Shown: piece by piece, positions 1 to 7,975 of the stretch | Numbering within the stretch: the stretch's first letter is position 1 | How the letters are laid out: each line of letters opens with the position of its first letter | Assembly (NCBI GenBank): GCA_017854255.1 | Contig: JAFMIA010000001.1 | Coordinates: forward strand, 68,561 to 132,560 | Length of the DNA stretch: 64,000 nt | Source of the DNA: Pseudomonadales bacterium | GTDB taxonomy: Bacteria; Pseudomonadota; Gammaproteobacteria; Pseudomonadales; Azotimanducaceae | Direction: 5' to 3' | Notes under the pieces: generated by a model | Told to the model about the DNA's origin: nothing | The model's input: the letters and a program-made list of their open reading frames with translations, nothing else | Database searches by the model: none | Translations under genes and position numbers: made by a program

Positions 1-1024
1 CTTGGCCTTCAATGAGGTCGACATACGCTGGGTTGTTAATTAGCGTTAACACTTTACGTGCACCCAAGCTCTTCGCCAGCATCGACGACATGATATTGGC
101 CTCATCGTCGTTGGTGATCGCGCAGAAAACGTCGGTATCTTCAATGTTCTCTTCAAGCAATAGTTCCCGGTCCGAAGCATTACCGTTGAGGACAATGCTG
201 CGCTCAAGAGATTCTGATAGTGCAAAACAACGGTTGCGGTTTTGCTCAATAATTCGAACACCGTACCGGCTTTCGAGCTGTATCGCTAAGTTTTCTCCGA
301 TATGTCCGCCGCCAGCGATAATGATGCGCCGATTAGGGCGCTCATGTTGTCGAAGCTCATTCATAATGCTCTGGATATTCTCAGCCGCTGCAATGAAAAA
401 CACTTCGTCGTTTGCCGCTATAACGGTTTCGCCCTCAGGCACAATGGGTCGGTCGCCTCGAAAGATGGCCGCGACTCGCGTATCGGCCTGGGGCAACAGC
501 GTGCGGATGGTTTTTAGGGCTTGATTCACGAGCGGACTGTCCGCCTCGATTCTGAGACCCACCAATTTCACCTGACCGCTCGCAAAGTCCATGACCTGCA
601 ACGCACCAGGGTTGTCAATCAGACGCTTGATATCGTGGGTAATAATTTCTTCTGGGTTGACGATATGATCGACCGGCATGGCGTCGTCCCGAAAAATACC
701 ACCACCGGTAAGGTATGCTCGGCTGCGAATTCGAGCGATTTTGGTGGGGGTATGAAACGCGGTATAGGCCACTTGGCACGCGACCATATTGATTTCATCA
801 GAGTTTGTAACGGCGATTAACATATCGGCGTCTTCGGCGCCGGCTTGCTTAAGCACGGGTGGATGCGAGGCTTGACCACAGATCGTTTGAATATCGTATC
901 GATCCTGAAGCTCCCGGAGCTTTTCGGGGTCGGTATCGACAACGGTGATATCACTCGCCTCTTTGACCAGGTTTTGAGCCAAGCTTGCGCCGACTTGACC
1001 TGCGCCCAAGATGATAATTTTCAT
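1..1024 (-). CDS. trkA: TrkA, NAD-binding regulatory subunit of the Trk potassium uptake system (C-terminus cut by window edge)
   Basis: TrkA is the peripheral cytoplasmic RCK protein that binds NAD(H) and gates TrkH/TrkG potassium channels. Reading the minus strand from ATG 1024 gives an open frame to the window edge, about 341 codons of the roughly 457 usual. It starts MKIIILGAGQVG, the dinucleotide-binding Rossmann motif, and a second RCK module begins near residue 232 with GGGHIGENLA. The frame has no stop inside the window. The start overlaps the rsmB stop as ATGA, so the gene is translationally coupled to rsmB, as in other gammaproteobacteria. Identity is very secure; only the C-terminus is missing. 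Confidence 0.95.
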   Translation of the reverse strand, partial: MKIIILGAGQVGASLAQNLVKEASDITVVDTDPEKLRELQDRYDIQTICGQASHPPVLKQAGAEDADMLIAVTNSDEINMVACQVAYTAFHTPTKIARIRSRAYLTGGGIFRDDAMPVDHIVNPEEIITHDIKRLIDNPGALQVMDFASGQVKLVGLRIEADSPLVNQALKTIRTLLPQADTRVAAIFRGDRPIVPEGETVIAANDEVFFIAAAENIQSIMNELRQHERPNRRIIIAGGGHIGENLAIQLESRYGVRIIEQNRNRCFALSESLERSIVLNGNASDRELLLEENIEDTDVFCAITNDDEANIMSSMLAKSLGARKVLTLINNPAYVDLIEGQ

Positions 1025-2283
1025 AATCCGGGACTCATTTTTCTGACGTGCGCGTAGTAAAAGCCGTCATGCACACCCTTCGTTGGCAGCAACTGTACGC
1101 CGATTGATCTTGGAACGCCAACAGCCGGTAATGCAAGCGTTTCAACATCATGATGGTTGGCTAAAAACCACACAAGATTATCCTCATTTTCATCGCTAAA
1201 GATTGAGCACGTAACGTATAAAAGGCTGCCGCCCGGACGAAGTAGGGACCAGCACTGGGTTAGTAACTGTCTTTGGGTTTCAATGAGTGTCGCCAAATCC
1301 TCTGGCCGTCGTAGGAGCTTAATATCGGGGTGTCGGCGAATAACGCCGCTCGCTGAACAGGGGGTGTCGAGTAGAATCCGGTCAAAGGTGCCAAGCTCAG
1401 GCTGAGGCTTTGCCAGGTCTAAACAGCGAAGATCGCCGGTCGCCCCCAATCGCGTAAAGTTTTCTGAAACGCGGGTGAGTCGGTCTGCATCAATATCAAC
1501 GGAAACCAAATCAAGGGTCGGCGCAAGCTCTAATAAATGGCAGCTTTTACTGCCGGGCGCACTGCAGGCATCTAAAACGCGTTCAAAAGGTTTAGGTTGT
1601 AATAGTTGTGCTGCGAGTTGGGCGCCAGAATCTTGCACGCTCACCCAGCCCTCACCAAAACCCGGCAAGTCGCCGACTGCGACGGCCTGATCCAGAATCA
1701 GTCCGTTCGGGCTGAGGTCGCAGGGTGTCGCCATGAGGTCCTTGGCAGCCAGCAGGATTTGGTACGCGGCGCGGGTCTGTTTGCCCGCATTGACTCTCAA
1801 AATCATCGGCGCGGGGTCATTGTTTGCGGCGATGATGGCAGCTTTTTGGTCTGGCCAATCCGCCTGAATGCGATCGAGTATCCACAACGGATGGTTTGTC
1901 AGCGCAACCTCTGCGTGTATCTCATTGATCACTGCCTGCCGGGTTCTTTGAAAGGTTCTAAGAGAGGCGTTGACCAGTCCTTTAGCCCAGGGTTTTTTCA
2001 GCCTTTTGGTGGTCTCAACGGCGGCGTTGACACTGGTATAGATCGGCTGGTTCAGGAACTCTGTGGCGCTAATGCCCAAGATCAGTAAAAGTTTGAGGTC
2101 TTGATGTTTTTTTTGCAGGGGCTTGTCTAAGATCGTTTGCACAATGCTGTCGAGCCAGAAATAGTGCCGTAACGTTGTTTGAACCAAAAAACGGCCTAGG
2201 GGGTCCAGTGCTTGTCCATTGTAAGCATGCCCATGAAGGATTGTTTGCGAAAGCACCGTTACTTCATTAATAAAATCCCTCAT
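1021..2283 (-). CDS. rsmB: 16S rRNA m5C967 methyltransferase RsmB
   Basis: RsmB uses SAM to methylate C967 of 16S rRNA. The 420-residue protein has the family layout: an N-terminal NusB-like RNA-binding domain (about 1-140) and a C-terminal Rossmann methyltransferase. Visible motifs are DACSAPGSK (about 238, SAM binding), DTPCSASGVIRRHPD (about 306, the first conserved Cys) and YVTCS (about 356, the catalytic Cys). Length is normal. It follows fmt with no spacer (fmt stop at 2284) and overlaps trkA by 4 nt, so def-fmt-rsmB-trkA read as one operon. Confidence 0.96.
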   Translation of the reverse strand: MRDFINEVTVLSQTILHGHAYNGQALDPLGRFLVQTTLRHYFWLDSIVQTILDKPLQKKHQDLKLLLILGISATEFLNQPIYTSVNAAVETTKRLKKPWAKGLVNASLRTFQRTRQAVINEIHAEVALTNHPLWILDRIQADWPDQKAAIIAANNDPAPMILRVNAGKQTRAAYQILLAAKDLMATPCDLSPNGLILDQAVAVGDLPGFGEGWVSVQDSGAQLAAQLLQPKPFERVLDACSAPGSKSCHLLELAPTLDLVSVDIDADRLTRVSENFTRLGATGDLRCLDLAKPQPELGTFDRILLDTPCSASGVIRRHPDIKLLRRPEDLATLIETQRQLLTQCWSLLRPGGSLLYVTCSIFSDENEDNLVWFLANHHDVETLALPAVGVPRSIGVQLLPTKGVHDGFYYAHVRKMSPGL

Positions 2284-3234
2284 TTATTCGAACCGCTCGC
2301 CGGGGTCGAGCAGTTTTGTTTGTAGGTTTTTTAAGTTCGAGCCCTGGACGATCGTGCCCTTTCCGGTCGGTGATTGCAGTTGGGTAATGTAAAGCTGACC
2401 CTCGCCGCATTGAACGCGTATCCCTGTCTTCGACCTCTCGACAATGGTGCCGGGCGCCGGGGTTGGTGTTGCGTTGTCTGGTTGGCTTGGCGCAACCTCT
2501 GCGCCGTAACATCGAAATCGTGTTTCGCCTTGGTTTGTAAATGCAACCGGGTCTGGCACGAAGGCCCTGATGTGTTGGCAGATTAGCGTGCTGTTCATGG
2601 ACCAATCGATTTTTGCTTCGGCTTTCAAAATTTTATGCGCATACGTCACGCCCGATTCCGGTTGTGGTTTAGCAACCAAGCCCGTCTCGGCAATGGTTTC
2701 GACAGCATGCAGCAGGGCTTCTCGACCTAAGCTCGCGAGTTTTTTGAACAAGCTGTCACTGGTTTCATTCGAGCTGATGTTGCATGGCTGGACGCTGATA
2801 ATCGGCCCAGTATCCAAACCCTCTGCCATCTTCATGATGGTCACACCGGTCGTTTGGTCTCCGGCCAGAATAGCGCGCTGCACGGGTGCTGCCCCGCGCC
2901 AACGTGGGAGCAGTGACGCGTGAACATTGATCGGGCCAATACGCGGAAGGGCCAGAACCTCTGGCTTTAGAATCTGACCATAGGCGACGACGATCAATAG
3001 GTCGAAAGAGAACCCGGCCAAGTGTTTGGCTTGAAGGCGCGTGGGCTGCAGCACGGTGAGCCCTGCTTCAAGCGCACAGTGTTTAACCGGGGAGGCGATT
3101 AGTTTTTTGCCGCGCTTGCCCGGCCGATCGGGCTGGGTCACAACGGCCACGACGCTAATATCTGGATGCGCAATCAAGCCGTTAAGGTGCTCGACTGCAA
3201 ATTCTGGCGTCCCAGCAAACAGTACTCGCATCAT
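2284..3234 (-). CDS. fmt: Methionyl-tRNA formyltransferase
   Basis: Fmt formylates initiator Met-tRNA with 10-formyl-THF. The 316-residue product has the N-terminal formyltransferase fold with the catalytic Asn-His pair in [16 protein letters not shown] (N103, H105) and the Asp in EGLDTG (D141). A smaller C-terminal OB-like domain follows from about residue 205. The start is a double ATG; the first overlaps the def stop as ATGA and is preferred for coupling, the second is 3 nt downstream. The def-fmt pairing is the classic formyl-methionine cycle operon. Confidence 0.96.
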   Translation of the reverse strand: MMRVLFAGTPEFAVEHLNGLIAHPDISVVAVVTQPDRPGKRGKKLIASPVKHCALEAGLTVLQPTRLQAKHLAGFSFDLLIVVAYGQILKPEVLALPRIGPINVHASLLPRWRGAAPVQRAILAGDQTTGVTIMKMAEGLDTGPIISVQPCNISSNETSDSLFKKLASLGREALLHAVETIAETGLVAKPQPESGVTYAHKILKAEAKIDWSMNSTLICQHIRAFVPDPVAFTNQGETRFRCYGAEVAPSQPDNATPTPAPGTIVERSKTGIRVQCGEGQLYITQLQSPTGKGTIVQGSNLKNLQTKLLDPGERFE

Positions 3235-3743
3235 TGTCGTTGCAGCTTTTGTTGCTTCAACAGTTTTTTCCTGAGTAATTGCCGTTTGGCGGGAGACAAG
3301 TAATCGACAAAGAGCTTGCCATCGAGATGATCCATTTCATGCTGAATGCAAATGGCCAATAGGCCGTCGGCCCCAAGTTGAAAGACGTCGCCGTTTTGAT
3401 CGAGCGCCTCAACTAAAATTTTTTCGTGTCGAAAGACGCGCTCATAGAACCCTGGTACGGACAAGCAGCCTTCCTGCGTTTCAACGCGCCCCTCTCCTTC
3501 AACTAGCCTTGGGTTGATAAAGATATGAGGTGATTGTTGGTCTTCTGAGGTGTCACAAACGATTAGCCTGAGATGCACGTTGACTTGAGTGGCTGCTAAG
3601 CCGATTCCCGGCGCTTGGTACATGGTGGCGAGCATCTGGTCGGCGAGCGCCGCTATGTCGCGCGTCACCGTTTGGATGGTTGCGGCCTTCGTTCGAAGCC
3701 GTACATCTGGGAATTCCAAAATGGTTAAAAGCGGTGTTGTCAT
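3231..3743 (-). CDS. def: Peptide deformylase
   Basis: Def removes the N-formyl group from nascent proteins with an active-site metal, usually Fe2+. All three signature motifs are present in the 170 residues: GIGLAATQ (46-53), EGCLSVP (91-97, Cys93 is a metal ligand) and HEMDH (135-139, two His ligands and the catalytic Glu). It is the first gene of the def-fmt-rsmB-trkA operon and is divergent from the LysM gene; the 139-bp spacer must hold both promoters, but I could not pick a convincing hexamer pair. Confidence 0.97.
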   Translation of the reverse strand: MTTPLLTILEFPDVRLRTKAATIQTVTRDIAALADQMLATMYQAPGIGLAATQVNVHLRLIVCDTSEDQQSPHIFINPRLVEGEGRVETQEGCLSVPGFYERVFRHEKILVEALDQNGDVFQLGADGLLAICIQHEMDHLDGKLFVDYLSPAKRQLLRKKLLKQQKLQRQ

Positions 3744-3882
3744 AGATCGATCAATGCTATTTTGTTGGTATTTCTAATATCGAGCGGGTTAATTGCACGT
3801 TATGATATCGTAATCCCACGATTCATCAGCTCGATTCGCGTTCGTTGTAAATTGTACCGCGAATTGCAAAAGGAAATCGCAT

Positions 3883-4935
3883 ATGTTCACAGCACGCATG
3901 GTCTCTGGCGCTTCGTTGCTCCTTTTTTGTCTGACAATGTTCGCACCCCTCGCCCCGCTTCAGGCGATGCAGATGAAAGGAGATGCGCCCGAGCGATATG
4001 TCGTTAAGCGGGGTGACACGCTTTGGGATATTGCCTCGATCTATTTAGAGGAGGCTTGGCAGTGGCCACAAATCTGGGCACTCAATACCGATATTGCCAA
4101 CCCACACCTGATCTACCCGGGTGACGAGATTTTTCTGGTGATGATCGATGGGCAGCCTCGGTTAAGACTCCAGCGAGGGGAACGGGTTGATCCTGGCGTG
4201 GTCAAGCGAGTTCCTAGCATTCGAAGAACCAATGCTGGCGTTGCGATTCCAGCTTTGGGGCTTGATCAAATCGAGGCCTGGTTGGCAAAAGTCAAAATCG
4301 TCAACGCAGCAGACTTTGACCGGCTGCCGTACATTCTTGCGGGTATTGATGGTAATACCTTGTTAAAAACCGGCGATCAATTTTATGTCAAGGGCGCGCT
4401 TGCAGCGGGGATGTCCTCTTTTAAGATTTATCAACCAGGTCAACGATATGTGGACCCGATAACGGGCGCATTGATCGGACTTGAAGCCCAAGAAGTGGGT
4501 CGGGCCAGGCTGTTGTCAGAGCAAGAAGGCCTTGCGATCCTTAAAATTACAAACGTTACAGAAGAAGTCACGCCCGGCGACCGCCTCATGATTGCTGAGG
4601 GCCTCGATCTGGATGCAACCTTGTTTCCCCAGCCGCCAAAAAACGCCATGTCAGGACAAATTATTGGTCTGAGATCCGATGGCACGATTGCCGCTGCGCA
4701 TTCCGTCGTGACCATCGATCTTGGGTTGACCGATGGTTTGGCAGTAGGCGACCTGCTTGCGGTTGCCCGTCCCGGCGATGTTGTGAAGGATCCTGTGACG
4801 GGCAAGGCTGTGACGTTGCCGGATCAAACAGTTGGACAACTATTGGTTTATCAAACGTTGGATCAAATGGCTTATGCGCTGGTTCTAAAAGCAACCGCTG
4901 CCGTGAAAATCGGATTTCTCGCACAAAGCCCTTAG
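3883..4935 (+). CDS. Secreted LysM-domain protein, TsaP-like
   Basis: This 350-residue protein has a signal peptide (about 1-28, hydrophobic core LLLFCLTMFAPLAPL), then one LysM peptidoglycan-binding module (about 38-90: RYVVKRGDTLWDIA ... IYPGDEIFLV). A long C-terminal beta-rich region follows with no motif I recognise. The def-lysM-dprA order and this architecture match the pseudomonad LysM protein described as TsaP, which tethers the type IV pilus secretin to peptidoglycan. The pilus role is inferred from family and synteny, because no pilus genes are in the window. An AGGA Shine-Dalgarno at 3871 supports ATG 3883 over the second Met. Confidence 0.85.
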   Translation: MFTARMVSGASLLLFCLTMFAPLAPLQAMQMKGDAPERYVVKRGDTLWDIASIYLEEAWQWPQIWALNTDIANPHLIYPGDEIFLVMIDGQPRLRLQRGERVDPGVVKRVPSIRRTNAGVAIPALGLDQIEAWLAKVKIVNAADFDRLPYILAGIDGNTLLKTGDQFYVKGALAAGMSSFKIYQPGQRYVDPITGALIGLEAQEVGRARLLSEQEGLAILKITNVTEEVTPGDRLMIAEGLDLDATLFPQPPKNAMSGQIIGLRSDGTIAAAHSVVTIDLGLTDGLAVGDLLAVARPGDVVKDPVTGKAVTLPDQTVGQLLVYQTLDQMAYALVLKATAAVKIGFLAQSP

Positions 4936-5026
4936 TTCTTGCTTGTCAAAGCGGTTGGCGATCTGCCATAAACTGGCGGCTGATGGATCGTTAACATTCT
5001 GGGCATCGTAGATACGTGACCCGCCG

Positions 5027-5941
5027 ATGATGCCTTTGACGTCTTTTTTAAAACCACCCACACAACAGCTAAACCGCAATAGATTTCCGCGTGGTCTCAA
5101 GGAGATTCCCAGCCCGCCATCGCAATTGTATTGTGTGGGGCAATTGGATATTTGTCTTGGTCCAAAGATCGCAATGGTGGGTAGTCGAGCGGCTTCTTGG
5201 CATGGGTTGCAGTTTGCGGAGGCATTAGCCGGTCAATTAGCGGCGCTTGGGTTTGTTGTTGTCAGCGGCCTCGCTCGGGGCATTGATGCGGCGAGCCATC
5301 GCGGGGCCTTAGCTGTGGGCGGTAAGACCATTGCCGTCTTGGGTCAGGGTTGCGATCTGGTCTATCCCAAGCAAAACCAAGCGCTGTATCAAGAGGTTGT
5401 GCGGGAGGGCTTGCTGGTCTCGGAATATCCGGATGGCACGGGACCGAAGCCCTATCACTTTCCAGCCCGTAATCGAATTATAACCGGCCTGTGCGACGCC
5501 CTGATCGTAGTTGAAGCTCGAACGCGTAGTGGCTCTTTGATTTCGGCCAAATCGGCCCTTGCCCAAGGCCGGGAGGTCTTTGCGGTGCCGGGCCCAGTGG
5601 TCGCCGGTGCGGCATCAGGTTGCCATGAGTTAATCCGCGAGGGCGCTCACCTCCTGGATTCGATTACAGATCTATTCCGCGAAATGCCCCAACTCTTTCA
5701 ACACGTTCAGCCAATACAAGCGGCTCTGCCCACGACTGACCCGCCTGCTGGGCAGGTTGCAACGAACAACCATCAAGATTTACTGGCTCTGCTGACGGCG
5801 GGCCCTATGGTCTTTTCGGATTTGCTCGCCAATTTCGATGGAACAATCGAGTGCTTGGTGGCGGCACTGGCACATCTCGAGGTTTCCGGCCAGATTGAGC
5901 ACCTTGGGACGCTGTACCAACTCAGAATGCAGGCAAGATAA
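5027..5941 (+). CDS. dprA: DNA-processing protein DprA/Smf, short form without the N-terminal SAM-like domain
   Basis: DprA loads RecA on incoming single-stranded DNA in natural transformation. The Rossmann-like DprA core is intact: MVGSRAAS, SGLARGIDAASHRGAL, a Y-P-x-G-T ... HFPARNRIITGL stretch, and VVEARTRSGSLISA. A C-terminal winged-helix domain follows (about 250-298). Most homologs are about 360 residues and begin with a SAM-like helical domain. Here an in-frame TAG at 5009-5011 leaves no room for it, and no other frame between 4936 and 5027 encodes it. No clear Shine-Dalgarno precedes ATG 5027 or 5030, so the start is uncertain. Synteny (lysM-dprA-tsaC) agrees. Confidence 0.88.
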   Translation: MMPLTSFLKPPTQQLNRNRFPRGLKEIPSPPSQLYCVGQLDICLGPKIAMVGSRAASWHGLQFAEALAGQLAALGFVVVSGLARGIDAASHRGALAVGGKTIAVLGQGCDLVYPKQNQALYQEVVREGLLVSEYPDGTGPKPYHFPARNRIITGLCDALIVVEARTRSGSLISAKSALAQGREVFAVPGPVVAGAASGCHELIREGAHLLDSITDLFREMPQLFQHVQPIQAALPTTDPPAGQVATNNHQDLLALLTAGPMVFSDLLANFDGTIECLVAALAHLEVSGQIEHLGTLYQLRMQAR

Positions 5942-6046
5942 GCATTGCGGGACCCAAACCCTCTGGCGATACCCCTGATTTCAGCGTTTTGATGTGGCCC
6001 GATTCGTTTTTGGCGCGTCTTGCGTGCCGATTGATAAAGGAATGCT

Positions 6047-6052
6047 TATAAT
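6047..6052 (+). promoter_or_regulatory. Perfect -10 hexamer (TATAAT) upstream of purE
   Basis: The 138-bp spacer between dprA and purE contains TATAAT 28 bp before the purE start. The -35 is weak: the nearest match, TTGCGT at 6020-6025, is 21 bp away, which is longer than ideal. TG two bases upstream gives partial extended -10 character. It would give purE-tsaC-aroE a promoter independent of dprA. Confidence 0.5.
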
Positions 6053-6079
6053 CATCGGCTCGAAAGGTGGAGATAACGC

Positions 6080-6583
6080 ATGGAAATGAAATTTGTAGCG
6101 ATCTTAATGGGTTCGGACTCAGATCTACCGGTAATGGATGCGGCGGTCGAGATACTCAAGCGGTTTGGTGTCGCCCTTGAGGTCAAGGTGACCTCTGCAC
6201 ATCGCACACCGGCTGAAACCCAGGCTTATGTTCAAAGCGCTGAGGCGCGCGGTTGCCAAGCTTTTATTGCAGGCGCCGGTATGGCGGCACATTTGGCAGG
6301 CGCGATTGCGGCGCAAACCACTCGGCCTGTTATTGGCGTGCCGATTGATGCAGGTCCCTTGCAGGGCTTTGATGCGTTATTGTCAACGGTGCAAATGCCG
6401 GGCGGCATTCCGGTAGCAACCGTCGCGATTGGTAAAGCCGGTGCAAAAAATGCCGGTTATTTGGCGGTTCAAATGATGGCATTATCGGATCCCGGTCTCG
6501 CCGAGGCCTTGCAGCGTGAGCGACTAGAAAACGCTAAGGCAATCCTAGAAAAATCCGAAGCAATTGGACAACGCTACCTTTGA
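6080..6583 (+). CDS. purE: N5-carboxyaminoimidazole ribonucleotide mutase PurE (class I)
   Basis: PurE interconverts N5-CAIR and CAIR in purine synthesis. The 167-residue product carries the class I signatures GSDSDLPVM (11-19), SAHRTP (39-44) and the glycine-rich AGAGMAAHLAGA segment. Class I PurE works with the ATP-grasp enzyme PurK, which normally lies directly downstream, but here the next gene is tsaC. PurK must therefore be elsewhere if the pathway is intact. A GGTGGAGA Shine-Dalgarno supports ATG 6080. The tsaC start overlaps its stop. Confidence 0.95.
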   Translation: MEMKFVAILMGSDSDLPVMDAAVEILKRFGVALEVKVTSAHRTPAETQAYVQSAEARGCQAFIAGAGMAAHLAGAIAAQTTRPVIGVPIDAGPLQGFDALLSTVQMPGGIPVATVAIGKAGAKNAGYLAVQMMALSDPGLAEALQRERLENAKAILEKSEAIGQRYL

Positions 6584-7149
6584 GCCGCGCTCAGATCGGG
6601 GGATGCGACCGGGAAGCGCTTTTATCCGGCGCGGTGATTGCCTACCCGACCGAAGGTGTCTGGGGATTAGGCTGTTCGCCGGCCTCTGAGGAAGCGGTAA
6701 TGCGCGTTTTGCAAATTAAGGAGCGGTCGGTAAAACAGGGCCTCATTCTTGTGGCAGGATCGATTAATCAGTTTGCGCCGTTCTTAGAGAATCTGAAAGA
6801 GGATCAAATTCAGCGATTAAACCTGTCTTGGCCGGGCCCCGTGACCTTCTTAGTGCCGGATCATGGGGTGAGTCCGGATTTTATTCGGGGAGAACACGCA
6901 ACGGTTGCGTTGCGCGTCTCCGCTCACCCAGTTGTGCAGTCTCTGTGTCAAATGCTCGGGGGGCCAATTGTTTCGACCTCAGCCAATCGATCTGGGGAGC
7001 CGGCAGCGTTATCTGAGTCAGAGGTTGTTGAGCAGTTCTCCGGCGAAGTGGACTTTATTATCCCTGGCCCATTAGGCGGTCAGGCCGGCCCTAGTGAAAT
7101 TATTGACCTGGCAACTGGCCAAGTGCTTCGGCCCAAGGTGGCGAGATGA
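6580..7149 (+). CDS. tsaC: Threonylcarbamoyl-AMP synthase TsaC (YrdC/SUA5 family)
   Basis: TsaC makes threonylcarbamoyl-AMP from threonine, bicarbonate and ATP for t6A37 in ANN-reading tRNAs. The 189-residue single-domain protein shows the YrdC landmarks: AYPTEGVWGLGC, the KERSVKQGLILVA basic segment, SWPGPVTF and the PIVSTSANRSG motif. Its length fits TsaC rather than the longer SUA5. The only start that keeps the N-terminal strand is TTG 6580, which overlaps the purE TGA (TTGA). It ends in an ATGA overlap with aroE. In relatives, qor and hemF sit between tsaC and aroE; both are absent here. Confidence 0.95.
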   Translation: MSRAQIGGCDREALLSGAVIAYPTEGVWGLGCSPASEEAVMRVLQIKERSVKQGLILVAGSINQFAPFLENLKEDQIQRLNLSWPGPVTFLVPDHGVSPDFIRGEHATVALRVSAHPVVQSLCQMLGGPIVSTSANRSGEPAALSESEVVEQFSGEVDFIIPGPLGGQAGPSEIIDLATGQVLRPKVAR

Positions 7150-7964
7150 TCAACCTTGCCGTTTTCGGCAACCCAATAGCGCACAGCCGATCGCCTGAGA
7201 TCCATGGTTTGTTTGCGCAGCAATTCGGGATCGCGCTGACGTATCAGAAAGTCTTGGTGCCGGAGGATGGTTTGGCGCAGGCGGTTGCCGAATTGATCCG
7301 CCAGGGCGCACGCGGCTGTAATATTACGGTCCCGTTTAAGTCTCAAGCACTGGCACTTTGTGATGAGGTGAAAGGAGACGCGATCGGTCTGGGTGTGATT
7401 AACACGCTGGATTTCGCGCCAAATGGCAGGGTTTATGGCTATAACACCGATGCCCAAGGGCTGATTACGGATCTCAAAGACCATCTTAAGCAATCGATTC
7501 AAGGCCGAAAGGTGCTCTTGATTGGCGCTGGCGGCGCAGCGCAGGGGGTGGTGCCGGCGTTGCTCCGAGAAGCGCCCGAGACGTTGCATGTTTGGAATCG
7601 CACGCCTGAGCGGGCTGAGCACCTTGTTCATTTGGTGCCCAGCTCGCAGCTCTTGGCGAGAACCCATGAGCAGCTAGATGCGCAATACGATCTTGTTATT
7701 AACGCGAGTGCGGCGGGGCTAAAAGGCAGTACGCCGGATTTGCCCAGCCGAATCATTGGGCCCAATTCATTTTGTTATGATTTAAGCTATAGCGATTCTG
7801 AAACCCCTTTTTTGCGATGGGCTTCCGGCTTGGGAGCCCCGCATCAGGCAGACGGATTCGGGATGTTAATTGAACAAGCCGCTGCGGCCTTTCATATTTG
7901 GTTTGGGTTGTCGCCGGATACACAAGTGGTTCGCACAAAAATGCTAGGTAAATCAGACCTTTAA
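7146..7964 (+). CDS. aroE: Shikimate 5-dehydrogenase AroE
   Basis: AroE reduces 3-dehydroshikimate to shikimate with NADPH. The 272-residue product begins with the substrate-binding segment GNPIAHSRSPEIH, continues with GCNITVPFKSQALALCD (the catalytic Lys) and YNTDAQG (the catalytic Asp), then the nucleotide-binding GAGGAAQGVVPAL and NRTPERAE. Length is normal. The start overlaps the tsaC stop by 4 nt. prlC follows after 11 nt, so purE-tsaC-aroE-prlC is likely one transcript. Confidence 0.96.
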   Translation: MINLAVFGNPIAHSRSPEIHGLFAQQFGIALTYQKVLVPEDGLAQAVAELIRQGARGCNITVPFKSQALALCDEVKGDAIGLGVINTLDFAPNGRVYGYNTDAQGLITDLKDHLKQSIQGRKVLLIGAGGAAQGVVPALLREAPETLHVWNRTPERAEHLVHLVPSSQLLARTHEQLDAQYDLVINASAAGLKGSTPDLPSRIIGPNSFCYDLSYSDSETPFLRWASGLGAPHQADGFGMLIEQAAAAFHIWFGLSPDTQVVRTKMLGKSDL

Positions 7965-7975
7965 GGAGTTGTCCG

